Numbered from the stretch's first letter, positions 45,432 to 57,834 are shown. The stretch is DNA of 64,000 nucleotides from Eurosta solidaginis (GCF_040869045.1 NC_090323.1:271068392-271132391); one strand, 5' to 3'. Numbers and translations: made by a program. The notes: generated from the letters alone by a model not told the origin.

Positions 45432-45732
45432 GGGCCGTTTTCACCATCTTCAGTTAGTCGCTTATCTATAAGTAATCGAAATTTTCGTTTTCTCCATGCT
45501 AACTGAAGCTTCGCGTCTCAGTTAATTCTAAAGAAAAAGTGTAAACAAAAGTCAGCTATTGGCTAGTTTTCGTGTATTTGCAATATATTTTTGCTATTTG
45601 TTCAACAAAATATTCACGATCGATTTATCAAAGGGTTGGTAACCCTCTGTTGGTGAAAACGAAAATGTCAAATGAAGCTCTCTTATAAATTGCTATCCTC
45701 CAGGTAAAATCTGGAGATGGTGAAAATGGCCC
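45432..45732. mobile_element. PIF/Harbinger-type MITE
   Basis: Ends GGGCCGTTTTCACCATCTTC and, as reverse complement, GGGCCATTTTCACCATCTCC. TAA is duplicated at 45429-45431 and 45733-45735. A 3-bp TAA/TTA target and GGGCC ends fit PIF/Harbinger. 301 bp, no coding. Confidence 0.8.
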
Positions 45733-45989
45733 TAAGAGAATATTCCATACACAGGGTAAGGTGTTTAAAGTGTTACCAACTTCACACCGATATTATTGTC
45801 CAAGCGATATCGCAGCAATGCCAAATTCATATCGATGAGAGCTCTTTATGTTACTTACAATCTATTACAAGTATCGGCGACTAAATTTCAAAGTTGTTCG
45901 TGATATTCGCTTTGACATCTTGGATGAAAACTTGTATGTTCCTACTTAAGCATAAGTTAAAAGTTGGGGAGGTGCAAAGGTTAGTGTGC

Positions 45990-46500
45990 CTAAAAATATA
46001 AGGTGGAGCGAGCAGTGCACATTCGAGAGCTCTAGATGACAGGGAAAGGGCAACACTAAACTGTAAGAACAGTGGCCTAACGCCAACACGGACTATATCA
46101 CTTCAGTTCTTGACTTCGTAATAAAGAATATAAAGGACCCTCAGAGGAAGCAGTGGGAAGAGGGAGTAGACCGAGATAAGAAAATAACAATCTACCAGGA
46201 CAGCTGAAAAATTGAACTGCTGGTCTTTACTCGAAAAATCTGAAGGTCAAGTAATCTTATTGGCTTCCTGACTGCATCATTGTTTTGCAAGCCGAGATCT
46301 ATGTCATAAAATGAGCAGCCGAAATGCTTCAGAATGGTACAAATGCGACAACCAACCAAATAATCTTAGTTGACAGCAAGGCTGCATTAAGATCTAATCG
46401 AATCAAAGTTCCAACTGAGACAATTGCGGGGTGTATCACAGGCCAATATGCTATATGATCGGTGCATCAACAACTGCGCATACCAACAAGTTTTCTTGCA
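45990..46500 (+). pseudogene. Relic of LINE RNase H domain
   Basis: Around 46270-46440 the + strand reads, across small shifts, DCIIVLQAEIYVIK, AAEMLQNGTNATTNQIILVD and SKAALRSNRIKVP, the central part of an RNase H domain (VFQAEI..A and DSKAAL are conserved in R1/I-type LINEs). Stops are frequent. Confidence 0.55.
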
Positions 46501-47707
46501 GCAGCTGCCAGGGTGATGGGGAAGTAAAGTTGCTTAATCACTTTCTTTGCCGATGACTACACTACATACCAACAACTCAGGATTCAGGCGCATGTATGTT
46601 CTAAAGTCTTGCGCAGGTAAAAGTGGATCTTTCGGTCTTGCGTAAGTTCATACGAAAAAGAAAGTGGTTTGGTAGGGATTAACAGAAAATTGTCTGTTTG
46701 GACGTACATATGTGCCTACGCACCTCGGAACTCATCGAGGGCCGTTCGGAATGGCCAAAAATTTCACCGAGTGGATGTCAGTATTGCCATTTTATTTGTG
46801 CTACAATTGGTGCTACAATGGTGGTACGCTCATTACACCACGAAATACTTGTAGACCGTAATCACACAAAACGGTTGGAATGAAAGGGGGCTTTCTAAAG
46901 CCTCTTGATGTTATGTCTTCCAATAACCTCTTCGTTTACAAATTCTGGTCTTTCCTACAAAAATGTTCGGCTGGTGATGAGAATGCGGAAATGTTTCTGC
47001 CTCTTTCCTAAGAGAGTCTGACTTATTTAAATTATTATGAAAGCATTTGCAGGAATGATACAATCATGTACATTAGGGCGATTGATTTTCAGGTAAATTT
47101 TTTTCTTTATCATTCATAAAAATATGATTTTTCATAGTTAATAAGTAATTATTAAAGTAAAAAAAAATCATCTTTTTTTAAATGAGAGATCAGCTACACG
47201 AGTGCAAAGAATAGCGATATAGAGAAATTTTCACTTTCTTTTAGAGCCAGCTTTCTATTGATTGGAATCCCTTAGTAGCCGAATGTAGGCATACCTGTCG
47301 CCCAACGTAATTCATGTCAAATCAAATGAGCTAATCTGGCTTAATTGGGAAATAATGAGAAGTCACAAAGAGGTGTCTTTTATTGGTTTCGATCACGATT
47401 TCCTTACCATTAAGAATCGATTCGAATAGCATAAAACTGATAAGCACTAATTCTTGTACATAGCAAGAGGTGTGGATCGCTTGTCGGGACAGTCAACTGG
47501 AAAGTGAATGTGTCTACGGGTATAAAGACAAATATCTATATAAATGTATGCTTCAATTTCAATTATATTTCTTGATTACGCAATGTCGTCGCCCCTCACA
47601 ATATATTTTAAAGTATGGTAGCTGCATTAGACTGTAACTAAAAAAGAGAATAGGCTGCCCACAATATTGTGAAAATGGAAATTGCATTTCTATTTTATAT
47701 CTTACTC
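46501..47707. other. No supported gene
   Basis: Two overlapping 61-codon frames at 46669-46883 have no domain; the rest is AT-rich. Confidence 0.45.
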
Positions 47708-47866
47708 TGTCACAGGATTTGATAAAATACTGTATCACAGGCTATGAAGTAGACTACGAAATATGAATTTAGGTTTTGCCATAATTTTTCAGGGTAATAA
47801 AATTTCAATTTTACTGTTCAAACGAATTTACTGATTTCAATAAATAATCGGCGTTCATCCTTGACA
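47708..47866 (+). repeat. Probable 5' LTR and adjacent primer site
   Basis: 159 bp from TGTCACAGG to CCTTGACA, with inverted ends TGTCA/TGACA. Directly after it, ATCAGAAGTGGTTCGAAC resembles the complement of the tRNA-Leu 3' arm, the expected primer site, though it lacks the terminal TGG. Assignment is tentative because the 3' LTR shares only 22 bases. Confidence 0.45.
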
Positions 47867-48146
47867 GAATCAGAAGTGGTTCGAACGCTCGTGAAAAAGT
47901 ATTATTAAAGGAAAACGGTTAATGGTTAGCGTGTAACGTATAAAACGGCTATGATTGTACAACAAAGGTACACTCACGCAAAAACGACCAACGGCGTTGC
48001 AAAACCAACAGCAATCATCGGGGAATACGTTGGACGAAGCTCAACGTGACAGAGAACATTCAGCGTATTCAAAAGAATAATTCGTGAGTTTCAAACATTG
48101 TGCACGTAACGCACATTAAACATTTATACAACGTAAACGGTATAGT

Positions 48147-49066
48147 ATGATGGTGAAATTATCCAGCTTAAATGTAGCTCAATTAAACGTACTATTGCGT
48201 CAAAACGATATCGCGATAGTGGTACTAAACACATAAAGTTGCGGCTTTGTTGGAAGTGTTGGGTTCAGATGAGGTAGGGATTGAGGAGATTTCTTCAGCG
48301 GAGCCATGGGAGCAGCCATTACAGGAGTTAGTATGCAGTTTGGCAAATTCGGTGAAGGCTATTGAAGCTGCAATTAAGCCAGCAGCGCTAAGCAACGATG
48401 GAGTCGATTCGGTAGAAATTGCAACTGCACAGGGAAGTGGACGAATTTCTGATCTTTTATCGCAGAGTAGTTTATCAAAGCATGTAGTGCATACTCAGAA
48501 TGTACAGGAAGTGGTAGGAGTTCTTCCTGAATTTGATCCAGTTCGGAAGACAATTTCAGCGAATCAGTTTGGGGTAAAAGTTGAGCAGTTACAAAAGGTG
48601 TACATGTGGAAAAATGAAACTGTGCTCCTTGCTGTGCAGCATAAGCTTTAAGGTGTTGCAAAAATGTGGTTGGGTGCTCAACCAGTGTTCAAGTCTTGGA
48701 CAGAGTTTGTCCAAATGTTGTTACGTGATTTTCCATATGCATTGACCTCAGCTGATGTTCATCGCGAATTAGCAGCACGGCGACGTAAGCCAAGTGAGTC
48801 CCTTATTGAGTATTATTATATAATGCTGACTATTGGAAGGCGAGGGGATGTTGATGAGCAATCAATAAACTCATACACCATCGACGGTTTAAACGACAGT
48901 GGGCTTACTAGAACGCTATTAGCAATGAGTTTACGAACCAGCAATGAGTTGAGACAATCTCTTGAAAGTTTACGGTCAACGGCAGAAAGAAGCGGACAGC
49001 GTAATATACTGGGTGGGAGTTCATCGGAGTACAGCTAAAGAGAAACAGGTGAAATGTTATAATTGT
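48147..49066 (+). pseudogene. gag of the + strand gypsy element
   Basis: Starts at ATG 48147 with VKLSSLNVAQLNVLLRQNDI, a SAP-like N-terminus, followed by a frameshift near 48215. The main frame (48247-48651 and 48664-49038) is split by TAA at 48649-48651. The second half contains WLGAQPVFKSWTEFVQMLLR and ELAARRRKPSESLIEYY, the retrotransposon Gag capsid domain. A first CCHC knuckle (CYNCN...) begins near 49052 and is cut by a short duplication/frameshift at about 49065. Confidence 0.8.
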
Positions 49067-49067
49067 A

Positions 49068-50663
49068 ATGTATGTATATGGTCATGTGGCAGCGAAATGC
49101 CCGCAACCTCAAAAGAAGCAGCGATGTACTAAGTGTTCAAAAGTCGGGCACGACGAAAAAAAGTGTTCCGCAGAATCTAAACATACTGTTGCAAAGATAG
49201 ATGGAAATGAAAATATACAACAAATGCTTCCGCCAGTTGTCGAAGAGGTCGAGTGTGAAGGACGGAAGTACCAAGCCTTTATAGATACTGGTAGTGATCA
49301 TTCACTTATAAAGAAGTCAGCGGTGTGGTTTAGCGCAAATCGAATGTCAACGTATCAACGATTGAAAGGTTTTGGTGGCTCTATAGTTGAGGTTACTTAC
49401 GTTGTAAATACTAAGATTAAATTTGCAGACAAGGTTATCAGTGCCAAATTGTATGAGGTACCAGGTAACATGCTCAATTATGACTTTTTGCTAGGAAGGG
49501 ATGTGCTATGCGGTCAAGATCGTCGTTTGATAATTGATTCTGGATCAATATTATTGGAAATTAAAAGCGGAACACAGTTCAATGTAAACAAGAATTTAGT
49601 TCAGAAGCAACAGCAGGAAGTACTGAAACTATTAAATGATTATGACGAATGTTTTGCAGAAGGCATATCTACTCTGGGAAGATCCAAAACTTCATTAATG
49701 GACATACGTGTTACTATCGAAAGCCCTATTGTGGGTAAACGGTACCAGGTACCATTTGCAAAACAATGTGAACTTTCAAGAATATTAAAAGAACTTTTAG
49801 ACAATAATATTATTCGACGCAGTTCTTCTCCATACGCCTCGTCTATAGTGATGGTATCAAAGGCCAATGGGGAGAGCAGGATGTTCGTAGACTACCGTGC
49901 ATTAAATGCAGCTACTGTAAGGAAACATTTTCCCATGCCAGTGGTTGAGGAGCAATTGGCTAAGTTAAGTGGCGGACAATTTTTTACAACTTGGGATATG
50001 ACTAGCGGATATTATAAAGTCCCGATTCAAGAAGATTGTAAGAAACTTACAGCGTTTCTGACGCATGAGGGATTGTATGAACACAATGTGATGCCTTTTG
50101 GGTTAGTAAATGCACCGATGGTATTTCAGGAAATGGTAGTACGAGTAATGGCGTCATTGAAGCACAGACACAATGTAATCAGTTACGTGGATGAAGTGAT
50201 CATAACTACCCCGTCATTCGGGGAAGGTATAATAGTTTTACGAGAGGTGTTGGAAGCGATTAAGCAAGATGGTCTTACGTTACGACCTTCAAAGTGCCAA
50301 TTCTTGACGAACGATGTTGTTTTCTTGGGTCACGAGGTATCTAAAGCAGGTATAGCTCCGGGGAAAAAGAAGACGATATGTGTTGAAGAGTTTCCTCTGT
50401 CGACAACTGTTACCCAGGTAAGCCAATTTCTTGGATTAACAGGTCTCTTCCGCAAATTTGTTGAAGGCTACAGTCATATCGCAATTCCACTCACTATGTT
50501 GTTAAAGCAGGATGCCGGTTTTGAGTGGGGTTCTTCACAGCAACAAGCCTTTGATAAGTTGAAGGGTGCTATATCAAGCAAGCCAGTGTTGGCGTTATAC
50601 GATCCTCATAAGCAGCACGAGGTACACACTGATGCTAGTCATGTGGGCCTTTCTGGAATTTAA
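49068..50663 (+). pseudogene. Zinc knuckles, protease, RT and start of RNase H
   Basis: A 531-codon frame. Residues 5-11 finish a broken zinc knuckle; residues 20-33 (CTKCSKVGHDEKKC) are an intact CCHC knuckle. The protease active site DTGS is at 73-76 and LLGRDVL follows. RT motifs: FVDYRALNAATVRKHFPMP, FTTWDMTSGYYKV with the first catalytic Asp, MPFGLVNAPMVFQ, and YVDE at residues 373-376 (50184-50195) where YVDD is expected. VVFLGHEVSKAGIAP and SQFLGLTGLFRKFV follow. RNase H begins at HTDASHVG, then a premature TAA at 50661-50663. The YVDD-to-YVDE change hits a catalytic Asp, so polymerase activity would be impaired. Confidence 0.88.
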
Positions 50664-51524
50664 TTCCAATATGGAGATGAAGGTATAAAACCAGTTTTCT
50701 TTTATAGTAGACAATGTAGTGAGCCTGAGTAGAGATTTCCGAGTCACGAGTTGGAAGTATTAGCGATAGTTGAAACGTTAACACGCTTCCGTATGTATCT
50801 TTTGGGAAAAGCATTCACAGCAGTAACTTATTGCAATGCTATTGTTACAACGAAAGCTACAACACCACTTCTTCCACGTATTGCGAGATGGTGGTCGAGA
50901 TTACAAGAATTTGACTTCAAAACGATTCATCGACAGGGTCATAAAATGCAGCATGTAGACTGTATGAGCAGATCACTTAGTTTACCACCAAGCGAATGTC
51001 AGACGGTTGCAGAGAATATTTTAGCTATCACAACAGAAGGAAGCCATGATTGGGTGTATACAATGCAAATGCAAGATAAGAAACTACAGGATATTGTGGA
51101 AGCATTGAAATCTAGTTTAGTATCAGCAAAGCAAATTCAACAAGATTATGAGTTACACAAGGGTAGGTTATACCGCAAAGTTGAAGGTGGACGACGTTTG
51201 GTAATTCCTCAGGCCGTAAGATGGCGTATTACGAAGACTTGTCATGATGATTTCGGGCATTTTGGTGTTAAGAAGACATTACAACGACTTCAACGAGATT
51301 TCTGGTTTCATCGTATGAGGCGTTATGTTAAAGGATACATAGCGGCATGTCCAGAATGTTGCATATATAAGGTACGAGGAGGCAAACCAGAGGGGCAAAT
51401 GCATCTCACAGAGATAACGACAATACCGTTTCGATCAATACATATGGACCATTTGAGGCCGTTTCCCAAGAGCAAGAAATGGAATCAGCATATAATTGTG
51501 CGTTTTCAAAATATACAATTTTGA
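50664..51524 (+). pseudogene. RNase H end and integrase N-terminus
   Basis: In the same frame after the TAA, FFYSRQCSEPE is followed by a TAG at 50730-50732, then HELEVLAIVETLTRFRMYL, the conserved RNase H block. GHKMQHVDCMSR closes the domain. The integrase zinc-binding HHCC motif is seen as HDDFGHFG...CPECC, and the first catalytic Asp of the core in SIHMDHLRPFPKSK. The frame ends at 51524; a deletion near 51500 shifts the continuation into another frame. Confidence 0.85.
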
Positions 51525-52308
51525 AGGCGGTACGAAATTCAAAATCAGCTCCAGTTATTGGCATGCTACAAGAAGTGATGTCGACGTTTGGTCAACCAGT
51601 TCAGATAACTACGGATCGTGGTACAGCATTCACTTCAAAAGATTTCGAGACGTTCTTACAAACATATGGTATTCGACATATTAAGATTGCAGTACGGACT
51701 CCGCGAGGAAATTGTCAAGCCGAACGTGTAAACAATACCGTATTGCCAGCCATACGCACTATGATGAAAACTACAAAAGAGTGGGACTCTATATTACCCT
51801 CTGTACAATGGAGTCTAAATTCACAGCTAAATGCAACGACAAAAGTGAGTCCGAATGATGCCATGTTTAACTACCACATGCGTGATTATAGTTTGAATAG
51901 GCTTATACAGTCTATTCACGACGAAGAAAACCAGGAAACGAATACCAAACGAGGTGACTTATATTTACAAACGAAAGAGCAAATTGAAAAAGAGAGAATG
52001 AAGTGGCAACAGCGATTTAATCAATGCCATCAGCAACCGATACGATATAACAAAGGCGACTTAGTTATGATTACCAATGTTTCAACAGCCACAGGCGAGT
52101 CACACAAGTTAGATGCAAAACACAAAGACCCATATATGGTTAAAAGGGTTTGGGTTATGACCGATATATTGTAGAAGATATTCCCGATGTACCTGTAACT
52201 CAAAGACGTTATTGCGGAATTATTTCAAGTGATCAAATGAAACGTTGGTGTCAGCTTAGTCCAGAACTTGAGATAGAGAACAGCGATGATAGTTCAACCG
52301 ACGATTAA
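51479..52308 (+). pseudogene. Integrase core and C-terminal tail
   Basis: Continues the integrase in a second frame: ITTDRGTAFTS holds the second catalytic Asp and GNCQAERVNN the Glu, spaced D-35-E as expected. KGDLVMITN and HKDPYMVKRV form the C-terminal DNA-binding region. A frameshift near 52150 moves the reading frame; the tail then reads GYDRYIVEDIPDVPVTQRRY and ends at TAA 52306-52308. There is no chromodomain signature I can recognise. Confidence 0.83.
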
Positions 52309-52378
52309 TCGAGGCCGCTTAATTGAAGTCATGAGAGGCCGAACTGTAAGATATTGTGTCACAGGATTTGATAAAATA

Positions 52379-54034
52379 AAATTAATAACCTGGTATTCGT
52401 CAGCTGCACCTCGCTGGACATTGATATCACTAACCATCGGTTACTGGGAAATCGATTCGTCATCTGCGCATTGCCAATTCATTAACCCTATCCTCCTATC
52501 AATTAAGTAAAATTGTTGCACCCGTACTGATTGACGAACTAATGAAACTAATATCCACTACATAGAGTATCGTCTGGTTACATTCGCAAGTTGGAAGCAT
52601 CGAAAAAGATTTTTGATAAGTTAGTTAGTCGGGCTCCAAATGCATCAGAAGCGAAAAATAAAGATGGGTGTGTACAAACCTTGTAAGAATGTATCATACA
52701 TATTGTAGAAGCAATGATTTAAATGAAGCAGTGAAGGATTAAGTGGTCAAGAGAATAGGGACATAGTTTTTTTCACCAACAACAACAATGTATTTTTGTA
52801 CTACATACAGTGAAGCTCATTTATATACACACTCTCATACATAAAAAAACATAAAAACGTAATATTACTGACGCAATCAGGAGTGGTGCAAAATTTAGTT
52901 TATACACGCAATTTGCAGTTCCAACACATTAACATGAACATGAAAAAATTCAACGCACCCAAAGGGAGCATAATTCGAAAGGATACGAACATTTCTTATA
53001 TGCAAAAACTGTTAGCACCATTGCTACAAGTCACCCCTCACACGAATAAGCAAATTACTGTTATTACTGCAAAAAGTTAAAGTCACAATGGATTTGCCCA
53101 TATGTCTATACCAAGGGATGTGCTTAAATTTATGGTTGACTTCAAAATTAAAGTCTAAATAAAGATCTGACCTAATGTTTGTTCAGCACACTCACATCAC
53201 GCATTTGTATGCACCCGAAGCGTTGAGCTATGGCCATAAAGACTGACAATGTCGCCTCCAACTCCCTGAATATGAAGATTTCATTGTTATTGCTTATTGA
53301 GCTCTTGCAATGCGTTCCCCGCACAATTCGTATGAGGACAAAGTGATTTTTACTATTTTTAGATCAATGGGCTTATATTGTTTCAAATTTTGTTTTTTAT
53401 TATATTTTGCTTATTTGTTATCAGTTGAGCAAAAACGAGGTAAAAGAAGCGATACGACCACAAATAATAAATTCATTTGCACACACAGAATGGGCTTATC
53501 CATCAAAGAACTAATATGAGCCCTTCTTTTGATAGTGACTTAAGTCCACTGAAAAAAAAATATCTAGTACTAATGCAGTAATGCCAAAATGAGTGTTAAG
53601 AAAATTTCAAAACAAGTGGATTTAAAGCACCTTCACATAAGCAGTTTTTCATATACATAGATGCGTTTACCTTAATCGTATGCATTATGAGTAGATTGCA
53701 CATATTTTTATGGTGAACGGTAAATTGAGCGACACTGGTGCTATCTGACATGAAAAAGTAGCCAACTTGCAACTTTTGTTGCAAGTAAAGCATAATAACA
53801 AGAATTTGACATTTGCTTTGGCTAAGGGTGCTGCACACTTTGCAAGTGAAATTATTTTTCCCACTCGTTGGTAACGTTTCTAACATTTTCCGCAATTAAA
53901 AACTGCAATATTACGACAAAAAATATGTTAGCAAGTATTTTTGTTGTATTGGGAGAATGTTTATAGCAGTGTTTTGGGAAATTTTGTATGAGCAAGGCGA
54001 AATAAACTTCAATTGCCAAGTCTGAAGTGCCTTC
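52379..54034. other. No supported gene
   Basis: 52379-52700 may include the remainder of a diverged 3' LTR. Short frames at 52883-53080, 53310-53519 and 53596-53895 show no domain. Confidence 0.45.
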
Positions 54035-54636
54035 ATATTGTAACGAATTTACTGCAATTCCCCTTATTTGCAATCTTCTGCTAACGTTCGTATCGCTAAA
54101 CTGTTGAATAAATAACTCCAATATTGAATAATGGAAAAATGGCCTTTATTAGAGTACTTCACAATAACACTTATACTTTGCAACGAATAGCTTGCTTAAT
54201 AACCAAACTGATTGATAGCTCAAATAAAACTGATCTATTGCCCGACATATAGCGTGCTTAACTAAAAACTGCCCATAGCGCCTCTACCGCTGATGCTTTT
54301 ATACTCTGTGATTTCCTCGTGGCATCTTCTAGGCGCTTCCAGAATTTACTTAGTTAGTTATAAATTTCTCAGCTACAACTACATATGTATAATTTGTATA
54401 GCTTCTCTCATACCCCATGCGCTTGTATGTGTGAGCGACACTTCCCCAATCACAACTGCATACCTTTAGGAGCATTTCAGATAAGATATCTGCATGTGCT
54501 TGTGCGTTGCTCTCAGCTGCGTGTACCTACATATGTGTAGACATAATGATTGATTCGTTTATGTAGATACATAATGATTGATCTATGGATGTGCATGCAA
54601 GGCGCTGCTTAGCATCGGCTTAGAGATGGCAGCACC

Positions 54637-55688
54637 TAGAGTTGGGTCGTTTCGTTCTGAACTTGTTCAATTGACCGGGTCTCTCAACTGAACAAGTGAA
54701 CTAGATCTTCGATTTCGGTTCTTTTTGTTCTTTTAGTTCATTTGTTCTTTTAGTTCGTTTTATCTAATGTTATTCTTTCTCTCTTCTCGTTCGCGAACAT
54801 TAGCCGTGTTTTTTAACACGCGTATATCCGTTTACGCTTAAACTTTATATTGACTGCTAAGAGACAAACTATAAATACACCTCTGAAATTGCTGCGCATA
54901 AATTTTGTCCTACTAAATTTCAATACGCATTATACTCAGATGTAACTGAAATATGTGTCTTTGTAATTCTATGTATTATATGTGTGTCCACAATTCATCG
55001 CAACTGATTCAGCTATATGTTATACCCTATGGCCATCAGAGCGTTGCGTCTCCGCTTTTCGGTACACCCTGTTGCTGTAGCTAGTTGTTTTACCACAGCC
55101 GCTAGATGGGTCTCCTAAGCATTATCTTAGCGAAGATAGGCGTTTTTTAACACGCGCAAACGAAACGTATACGCGCGTGTTAAAAAACACGGCTATTGTA
55201 AATTCATACATACATACACAGAAATTCACAGTGAGCACGAATGTCGATGATGCCACTTACACTAAAGATATGTGTGGTCATCTTTGTGTGTGGCACTGCT
55301 ACAACAATATATGTATGGATTATTTTTGAAAAACATGCTTTGTAAGAAACTAATTATTACATTTATTAAACTTGAAAAGTTCATATTTACAATTTGTGTC
55401 TGTACTCTTTCAATTTCCTGGATCTTCCGAAATTTTTAACTTTTTTTGAAGTTAATTATACATATATATTAACTTATTTATTCATTACTCATTTAAATAT
55501 ACCTACACAAAGCATTGCTGCATACACACCCCCATCTATACTTGTTGGCTTTTTTCGCGGGTGCGAGAAGCAGTGATCAAATTTGCTTGAAAAAAAAGAA
55601 CAGATGAACAAAAAGAACAACTTGTTCGTTCATCAGAAAAAGAACTAAAGATTCGAATCTCTGAAATGAACGAAAAAGCACAACTCTA
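54637..55688. mobile_element. hAT-type element inserted in the solo LTR
   Basis: Ends TAGAGTTGGGTCG and, as reverse complement, TAGAGTTGTGC. The LTR sequence GCAGCACC is duplicated at 54629-54636 and 55689-55696. Subterminal regions have many GAACAA/TTGTTC and GTTCATTT motifs. Total 1052 bp, of which about 391 bp is a nested TIR element. No transposase. Confidence 0.92.
54803..55193. mobile_element. TIR element nested in the hAT element
   Basis: Ends GCCGTGTTTTTTAACACGCG and, as reverse complement, GCCGTGTTTTTTAACACGCG with further match beyond, flanked by TA on both sides (ATT is an alternative duplication). The right end carries an extra inverted copy (CGTTTTTTAACACGCGC at 55141), so it is itself palindromic. 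No coding. Confidence 0.75.
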
Positions 55689-55966
55689 GCAGCACCCCTT
55701 AGTTTTGCTAATATTCGTAACAATATTTATAAGCGCAACATCTTGGTTGATTGTGGCGTTTTACTGAAATGCATAAGCTTGTGTTAAAGGCATCTAAATG
55801 AAAAATTTCATTGTGCCGCGGCCTTTATGCCACTATAAAACCCACGGCTTATAAGTATGTATGTAAATGTACCACATTAGCGGGGTCTTATTGAGACTTT
55901 CGCTTAGTGCTTAGAGGTGAGCACGATGTGAACAAAGGAAGAAAGACATTTTATTTTTATAGCAAA

Positions 55967-56900
55967 CAAGTAAGGAAGTATAAGTTCAGGTGAAACCGAA
56001 CATTACACACCCAGCTGTACACTTGAAATGCTGTTGATGTTTGTTTTGTGTGCTTAGTAGTGTTACAAGGCTGCGCAATAATACATATACAATATGGTTT
56101 TATTCTGAACTAATTTTTCTTCGAGTTTTGGCTCTCGAGACATAGAAAATTGCTTAGTCATAAAAGGGACGGTGCCACGCCAATTTTTTTTTTTTTAATT
56201 AGAAGTTTTTCCTATTTATTGTTATAAATCCACTTGGGAAATGAAATACCATTGATATAAAGCTCCTTTTTGCAAAGATTTTGCTCATTTTATTCGTCCA
56301 CGACCCTTTTAAAAATCTTTTATATAAAAGTGAGCGTGGTCCTTAACTGATTTTATTAACTTTTCTTCAAAGCATTTCTTATAGTAAAGGCAACCTCTCT
56401 GCCGAATTTTGTTACGATAGAATTAACGATTTTTGATTTATGATTAATATTTGTAAAATTTATTTTATCACAAGTGGGCGGTGTCACGCCCATTTAAAAA
56501 AAATGTTTATCAAGAGTCTCAATATCAGTCCACACGTCAAATTTCAACATTCTAGGTATATTATTTACTAAATAATCAGGTTTTTTGTGTTTTCCAAAAT
56601 GTTATATATATAAAAAGTAGGCGTGGTTATCATCTAATTTCGCTCATTTTCAATACCAAATTATTTTGGGTCCAGGTAAGCTCGTGTACCAAATTTGGTA
56701 TCTCAATTTTTACTCAAGTTATCGTGTTAACGGACAGACGGACGGACGGAAGGACGGACATGGCTCAATCAAGTTTTTTTTCGACGCTGATGATTTTGAT
56801 ATATGGAAGTCTTTATCTATCTCGATTCTTTTATACCTGTACAACCAACCGTTATCCAATCAAAGTTATAATACCCTGTGTACAAGTACAGCTGGGTATA
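55967..56900 (+). repeat. mini-me/INE-1-like repeat, compact copy
   Basis: CAAGTAAGGAAGTATAAG head with hairpin GTTCAGGTGAAACCGAAC, GGACGGTGCCACGCC blocks, a GGAC-type tract at 56734-56759, and the GCTGGGTATA end. 934 bp without a satellite array. Confidence 0.87.
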
Positions 56901-57834
56901 AAAACTTGTAAACAACCTCGTACGTGAACAAAGAGCAATAGACAATTTATTTCATTGTGGATAAGACAAGTGTGATAACTTCTGCATATACGTCAAAATT
57001 ACAAATAGAACCGATCACCTGATTTTTAATTGACTATCTCGGGCTCATTCTATATCTCTTTCTATCAACCGCTGAAGATAGCCGGCCTTATGCGCCGCCA
57101 CATTGAACAACCTGTCAAAACGCTGCCAAAACGCTAAAAAGTAGCCGTCTTGAACATCCTGTCAGGCAGTTGGAGGATTATCACACTTGTTTTATCCACA
57201 ATGATTTAATTATCGCACGATGCACAGTATATAAAAAGCCCATAAGTAAATATTGCTTAAGGCACTGCCACAAACTGAACGACATACAGTTTAAATATCG
57301 TAAATTGCTCATATAGGGTATCATTTGCGGTATTTGGCCCGCTGGGTATAAGCAAAACCATTTGATAATGAAAAAGAAGAATATGCATAAATATGTTTGG
57401 ATGTAAGAATATAAATAAAAGTAAAATAAACGGCTATGACTAATCGACGCCGGCGTCAACGTGAAGGGGCTATGAAATGTTTGTGCGAAATGTATTAAGA
57501 GATATGAAGTAGTACGCAATAGTTTACATAGATTTCGAAATTTTACAATGTTTCCATATATTTAACCTTTCAGAACGAGGCTCGCTTTTTCTTTGAACCG
57601 ACGACTACGTGATTATCTCTTGATAGTATCGAAGACTGCGGCTGAATTCAGAAATGTTGCTACTATTTTTTAAGATATATATTCAAGCTTACAAGTTTTT
57701 GCCAAATTAACCCGTTTATGATGCTATGTAAATGCGAAGCGCATATATGTATGTATAAATAATGTTATAGACGTGAAGACGTGGATAGAAGCGCGGGTTA
57801 CAAAATTTCTAAGATCATGTAGGTACAAATGCTA
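56901..57834. other. No supported gene
   Basis: 57095-57170 has near-repeats (ACCTGTCAAAACGCTGCCAA, CATCCTGTCAGGCAG). The - strand frame at 57181-57519 has no domain. Confidence 0.45.

Larger units (their letters stand above)
47708..52378 (+). mobile_element. Degenerate gypsy LTR retrotransposon with full domain set
   Basis: Order on the + strand: short 5' LTR-like segment, tRNA-Leu-like primer site, gag, protease, RT, RNase H, integrase and C-terminal tail. The first 22 bases of the 5' LTR (TGTCACAGGATTTGATAAAA...) recur at 52357-52378 after the pol stop, probably the start of the 3' LTR, but similarity is then lost. The gene order PR-RT-RH-IN places it in Ty3/gypsy. No env-like frame follows. 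Stops and frameshifts make it inactive. Confidence 0.85.
54039..55722 (-). mobile_element. Solo LTR of the RT-less family, split by a hAT element
   Basis: 54039-54636 and 55689-55722 together match the LTR at 42963-43594 (about 624 bases without the insertion). ATAT flanks both sides (54035-54038 and 55723-55726), the target duplication of the original insertion. A solo LTR arises by recombination between the two LTRs of a full element. Confidence 0.92.

Noticed and set aside
52379..53100. env-like gene after the gypsy pol
   Set aside because: Only short frames without signal peptide, membrane segment or known motif.
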